Below, piece by piece: positions 31,367 to 33,154 of a stretch of DNA of 33,154 bases. Position 1 is the first letter of the stretch; each line of letters starts with the position of its first letter. The stretch is taken from positions 1 through 33,154 of the forward strand of contig JAEYNQ010000103.1 of NCBI GenBank assembly GCA_023412455.1, read 5' to 3'. The stretch is from Bacillota bacterium (GTDB lineage Bacteria; Bacillota; Clostridia; Lachnospirales; Cellulosilyticaceae). The position numbers and the translations under genes were made by a program. The notes beneath the pieces were generated by a model. It was not told where the DNA came from and did not search any database. It saw only the letters and a list, made by a program, of their open reading frames with translations.

Positions 31367-32429
31367 TCTCAAGTACTCCTTTTAATGCCTCTGCAATAGC
31401 TTTTGATAATAGTGGTGGAACTGCATTTCCAACCTGTCTATATTGATCTGTCCTACTTCCCTTGAACTCAAACTGATCGTTAAATGATTGTAAACGTGCT
31501 GCTTCTCTAACAGTTGGGATACGATTATATAGCGAATGAAAATAATTACTATGACTGTTTCCTGTGTCAATTGTGACTGATGTAGATGCTTCATCCAATC
31601 TCTTATATGCAGAAGAATGTCTGTTAGTTCTATTATTAGCAAATAGTTCTTCTGGTATATCACGCCAATTCCCACCTTGTGGAACATGAGATATTCTTTC
31701 CTGTACCTTTTCTGCAGGATATCTAACATCATGATTTAATATCTTTGAATCCGATCTTCTTAAATACTGTTGGTAATTAGTACTAGGACTAATTTCTAAT
31801 ACATATTCATCACTTTTACTTTTGTTTTCTAATACGTATAATTCACTTATAGCTTCCTTAACAGTAACAAGTTCAGGTACTTTAACTAATGTATCAAAGT
31901 CAAATTTAATATCTTTAGTCATAACAAAAAAGTTTCTAAGTCTCTTTTGTGGAACTCCAAACTCAGATGCATCCAAAATCCTATGTTCAACATTATATCC
32001 TCTACTTTGAAAAATATCATAAATTCTATCTTTTGCATAACCCTTGTTACTCGTTACAATCCCTCGTACATTTTCAATAACTACTGCTTTGGGTTTTGCT
32101 AAATCAACAAACTTAACAAATTCAAAAAACAATTTATTCCTTGGATCATCACCTTCTATCTTGTATCTATTTGCTGCTGAAAATCCTTGACATGGTGGAC
32201 CACCAATAATGACATCTATTATATTTAAATCACCAAATGTATTTAATATCATTTCCTCATTCATATCTGCTAAATCACAACAAATACCTTTTGCACCTAT
32301 AAAATTATGATTATAGGTTTTTATGGCAGACTCATTAAAGTCTACACCCCCTACTATATTATACCCTGCAAGTCTAAATCCTTCGCTTAAACCTCCGCAT
32401 CCACAAAATAAGTCTATCACGTTAAGCAT
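31353..32429 (-). CDS. DNA C5-cytosine methyltransferase 1 of the restriction cassette
   Basis: A 358-aa m5C methyltransferase. Motif I is D-L-F-C-G-C-G-G-L (6-14), motif IV G-G-P-P-C-Q-G-F (Cys80), motif VI V-V-I-E-N-V-R-G, motif VIII P-Q-K-R-L-R-N-F-F. It ends with R-E-A-A-R-L-Q-S-F and Q-V-G-N-A-V-P-P. I chose ATG at 32429 because AAAGGAG lies 7 bases upstream; ATG 32435 is too close. It overlaps the HTH gene by 8 bp and the second methylase by 14 bp. Tandem m5C methylases with McrB/McrC-like restriction genes are the hallmark of BsuMI and LlaJI systems. Confidence 0.94.
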   Translation of the reverse strand: MLNVIDLFCGCGGLSEGFRLAGYNIVGGVDFNESAIKTYNHNFIGAKGICCDLADMNEEMILNTFGDLNIIDVIIGGPPCQGFSAANRYKIEGDDPRNKLFFEFVKFVDLAKPKAVVIENVRGIVTSNKGYAKDRIYDIFQSRGYNVEHRILDASEFGVPQKRLRNFFVMTKDIKFDFDTLVKVPELVTVKEAISELYVLENKSKSDEYVLEISPSTNYQQYLRRSDSKILNHDVRYPAEKVQERISHVPQGGNWRDIPEELFANNRTNRHSSAYKRLDEASTSVTIDTGNSHSNYFHSLYNRIPTVREAARLQSFNDQFEFKGSRTDQYRQVGNAVPPLLSKAIAEALKGVLENDEK

Positions 32430-32643
32430 TTTCATTCTCCTTTATTTCTTTTATTTCCATAATGTCTGATATATCACAACTCAAGGCTTGGCAAATTTTA
32501 ATTAGAATATCCATATTAACTTTCTCATTTTTGCCCAATTTAGCCATGGATGCCGTACTTATACCAGTAGCCTCTCTCAAATCCTTTTTTTTCATATTCT
32601 TATCAATTAATAATTTCCATAGATTATTATAACTTACATTCAT
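32422..32643 (-). CDS. Small XRE-family regulator (C-protein-like) of the restriction cassette
   Basis: A 73-aa Cro/C1-type HTH protein. The HTH spans roughly residues 8-62: K-K-K-D-L-R-E-A-T-G-I-S-T-A-S-M-A-K-L-G, then I-L-I-K-I-C-Q-A-L-S-C-D-I-S-D-I. The tail is Glu/Lys/Asn-rich. Small HTH genes of this type often precede m5C methylase genes in Firmicutes and act like restriction-modification controller proteins. It is the first gene of the cassette. A promoter (32689-32697) and an inverted repeat (32707-32724) lie directly upstream and are likely autoregulatory. AAGGAAGGTG lies before the ATG. Confidence 0.9.
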   Translation of the reverse strand: MNVSYNNLWKLLIDKNMKKKDLREATGISTASMAKLGKNEKVNMDILIKICQALSCDISDIMEIKEIKENENA

Positions 32644-32688
32644 CTGCTCACCTTCCTTTTGTATTTACCTAAATGACTCCATTTTCAT

Positions 32689-32697
32689 ATAATATCA
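32689..32697 (-). promoter_or_regulatory. Extended -10 promoter of the restriction cassette
   Basis: On the minus strand TG-A-TATTAT (TATTAT at 32689-32694, TG at 32696-32697), a strong extended -10, about 45 bases before the HTH start codon. No convincing -35 is present; the -35 area overlaps the dyad at 32707-32724. Confidence 0.55.
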
Positions 32698-32706
32698 CAG
32701 TTTTTG

Positions 32707-32724
32707 TTACAAGACTATTTGTAA
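32707..32724. promoter_or_regulatory. Inverted-repeat operator candidate (C-box-like)
   Basis: TTACAA and TTGTAA around a 6-base spacer. It overlaps the -35 region of the cassette promoter, where an autoregulatory HTH protein would bind. Confidence 0.5.
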
Positions 32725-32808
32725 ATCTAAATTTATTATTTTGATATTTAAACTTATAGTTTATCAATGCAAAGATATACTCAAATTGCTACTTACGCCA
32801 AAAACTAT

Positions 32809-32845
32809 GCCTTATGCCATATTGTTTAACTATTTGGCATAAGGC
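32809..32845. repeat. 11-bp inverted repeat in the host-prophage junction
   Basis: GCCTTATGCCA (32809-32819) and TGGCATAAGGC (32835-32845) around a 15-base AT-rich loop. It lies between the restriction cassette and the rlmD terminator. It has no T-run, so it could be a recombinase or regulator site rather than a terminator. Confidence 0.6.
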
Positions 32846-32919
32846 TATCCCCCATCATCTATATTCTTTTACTATCCAACCTCTTTCCCTCTAAAAACAC
32901 ATAACTCCACAGACGGCAA

Positions 32920-32951
32920 AAAGCCTAGAACCTTTGATGGTTCTAGGCTTT
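32920..32951 (-). terminator. Rho-independent terminator of rlmD
   Basis: A 13-bp perfect stem, AAAGCCTAGAACC (32920-32932) and GGTTCTAGGCTTT (32939-32951), with a 6-base loop. On the minus strand it continues into TTTTT (32918-32922). The stop codon of rlmD (32943-32945) is inside the stem. Confidence 0.9.
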
Positions 32952-33154
32952 CTTTGACAGCTTCACTACAGTTTCAACGTGGGGAGTCTGAGGAAACATA
33001 TCTACACATAATACTTTATCAATTTTATAGCCTGCTTCTTTTAAAATAGGTAAATCTCTTGTTAATGAAGTTGGTTTACATGAAATATAGAGTAGCTCTT
33101 TAGCGCCAAAGTTAATAATTTTTTGTATTGCTTTTGGATGAATGCCATCTCTTG
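32943..33154 (-). CDS. rlmD: 23S rRNA (uracil-C5) methyltransferase, C-terminal part
   Basis: The last 70 codons of an RlmD/RumA/TrmA-family RNA methyltransferase; the rest lies beyond the right edge. The catalytic region is visible as Y-I-S-C-K-P-T-S-L-T-R-D-L (the SCNP-type cysteine motif), followed by V-L-C-V-D-M-F-P-Q-T-P-H-V-E-T-V-V-K-L-S, the usual C-terminus. The reading frame and stop look intact, with the terminator overlapping the stop. This is chromosomal. The 3' end of this gene family (rumA) is a known integration site for streptococcal prophages and conjugative elements, so the prophage border is likely here. Which paralogue it is cannot be fixed from this fragment. Confidence 0.9.
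   Translation of the reverse strand, partial: RDGIHPKAIQKIINFGAKELLYISCKPTSLTRDLPILKEAGYKIDKVLCVDMFPQTPHVETVVKLSKKA

Noticed and set aside
31382..31732. 116-aa minus-strand ORF
   Set aside because: Out-of-frame shadow of the first cassette methylase, with no ribosome site or recognisable features.
32644..32942. Integrase or excisionase gene near the host border
   Set aside because: No ORF of suitable size or motif lies between the HTH regulator and rlmD on either strand.
1..33154. CRISPR array, tRNA, rRNA or insertion sequence
   Set aside because: I looked for regularly spaced repeats, cloverleaf-like segments and transposase genes and saw none. The direct repeats found are short and local.

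Overview
The window is AT-rich, low-GC DNA from a Firmicute, most likely a clostridial relative (strong AGGAGG ribosome sites, low-GC codon use, gene content typical of clostridial and streptococcal prophages). Every gene I accept lies on the minus strand. About 32.6 kb is a siphovirus-type prophage, read right to left. It abuts the 3' end of a chromosomal 23S rRNA uracil methyltransferase gene (rlmD/rumA family) at the right edge. The left end of the element, where tail, lysis and integration genes would be expected, is outside the window, and no integrase is visible here.

Right to left: (1) 32.94-33.15 kb, the C-terminus of rlmD with its terminator. (2) 27.0-32.6 kb, a compact cassette of a small HTH regulator, two C5-cytosine methyltransferases, a 268-aa unknown protein, a McrB-like AAA+ protein and a McrC-like nuclease. 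This is the gene set of the BsuMI/LlaJI class of restriction-modification systems. (3) 25.0-27.0 kb, a 635-aa ImmA/IrrE-type metalloprotease carrying a C-terminal HTH, next to a 240-bp control region with two copies of a 17-bp operator-like sequence. (4) 14.8-24.8 kb, the early/replication operon: deoxyribosyltransferase-like protein, DUF2800 nuclease, DUF2815 protein, family A DNA polymerase, antirepressor, VapE primase-helicase, VRR-NUC nuclease, SNF2 helicase and a late regulator. (5) 13.3-14.8 kb, MazF, an HNH-like cargo gene with its own promoter, and a probable late control region with short direct repeats and a terminator. (6) 7.6-13.3 kb, HNH endonuclease, a cos-like region, an HTH/zinc protein, a ParB-adenine/cytosine methylase, a Dcm-type methylase, an amidoligase, a gamma-glutamylcyclotransferase and a zinc-ribbon/DUF5049 fusion. 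(7) 1-7.6 kb, packaging and head genes: TerS, TerL, portal, HK97 protease, capsid and head-tail connectors. An autonomous two-gene cargo unit lies between TerL and portal.

The genes form a standard temperate programme: immunity and early regulation, replication, late activation, then packaging and morphogenesis. Two kinds of cargo are added: a complete restriction-modification operon at the host-proximal end, and small transcriptionally independent morons. The least explained element is the two-gene moron at 4684-5456. Its two proteins look like tandem paralogues of a family I do not recognise, under a near-consensus promoter flanked by 15-bp direct repeats and closed by a terminator.
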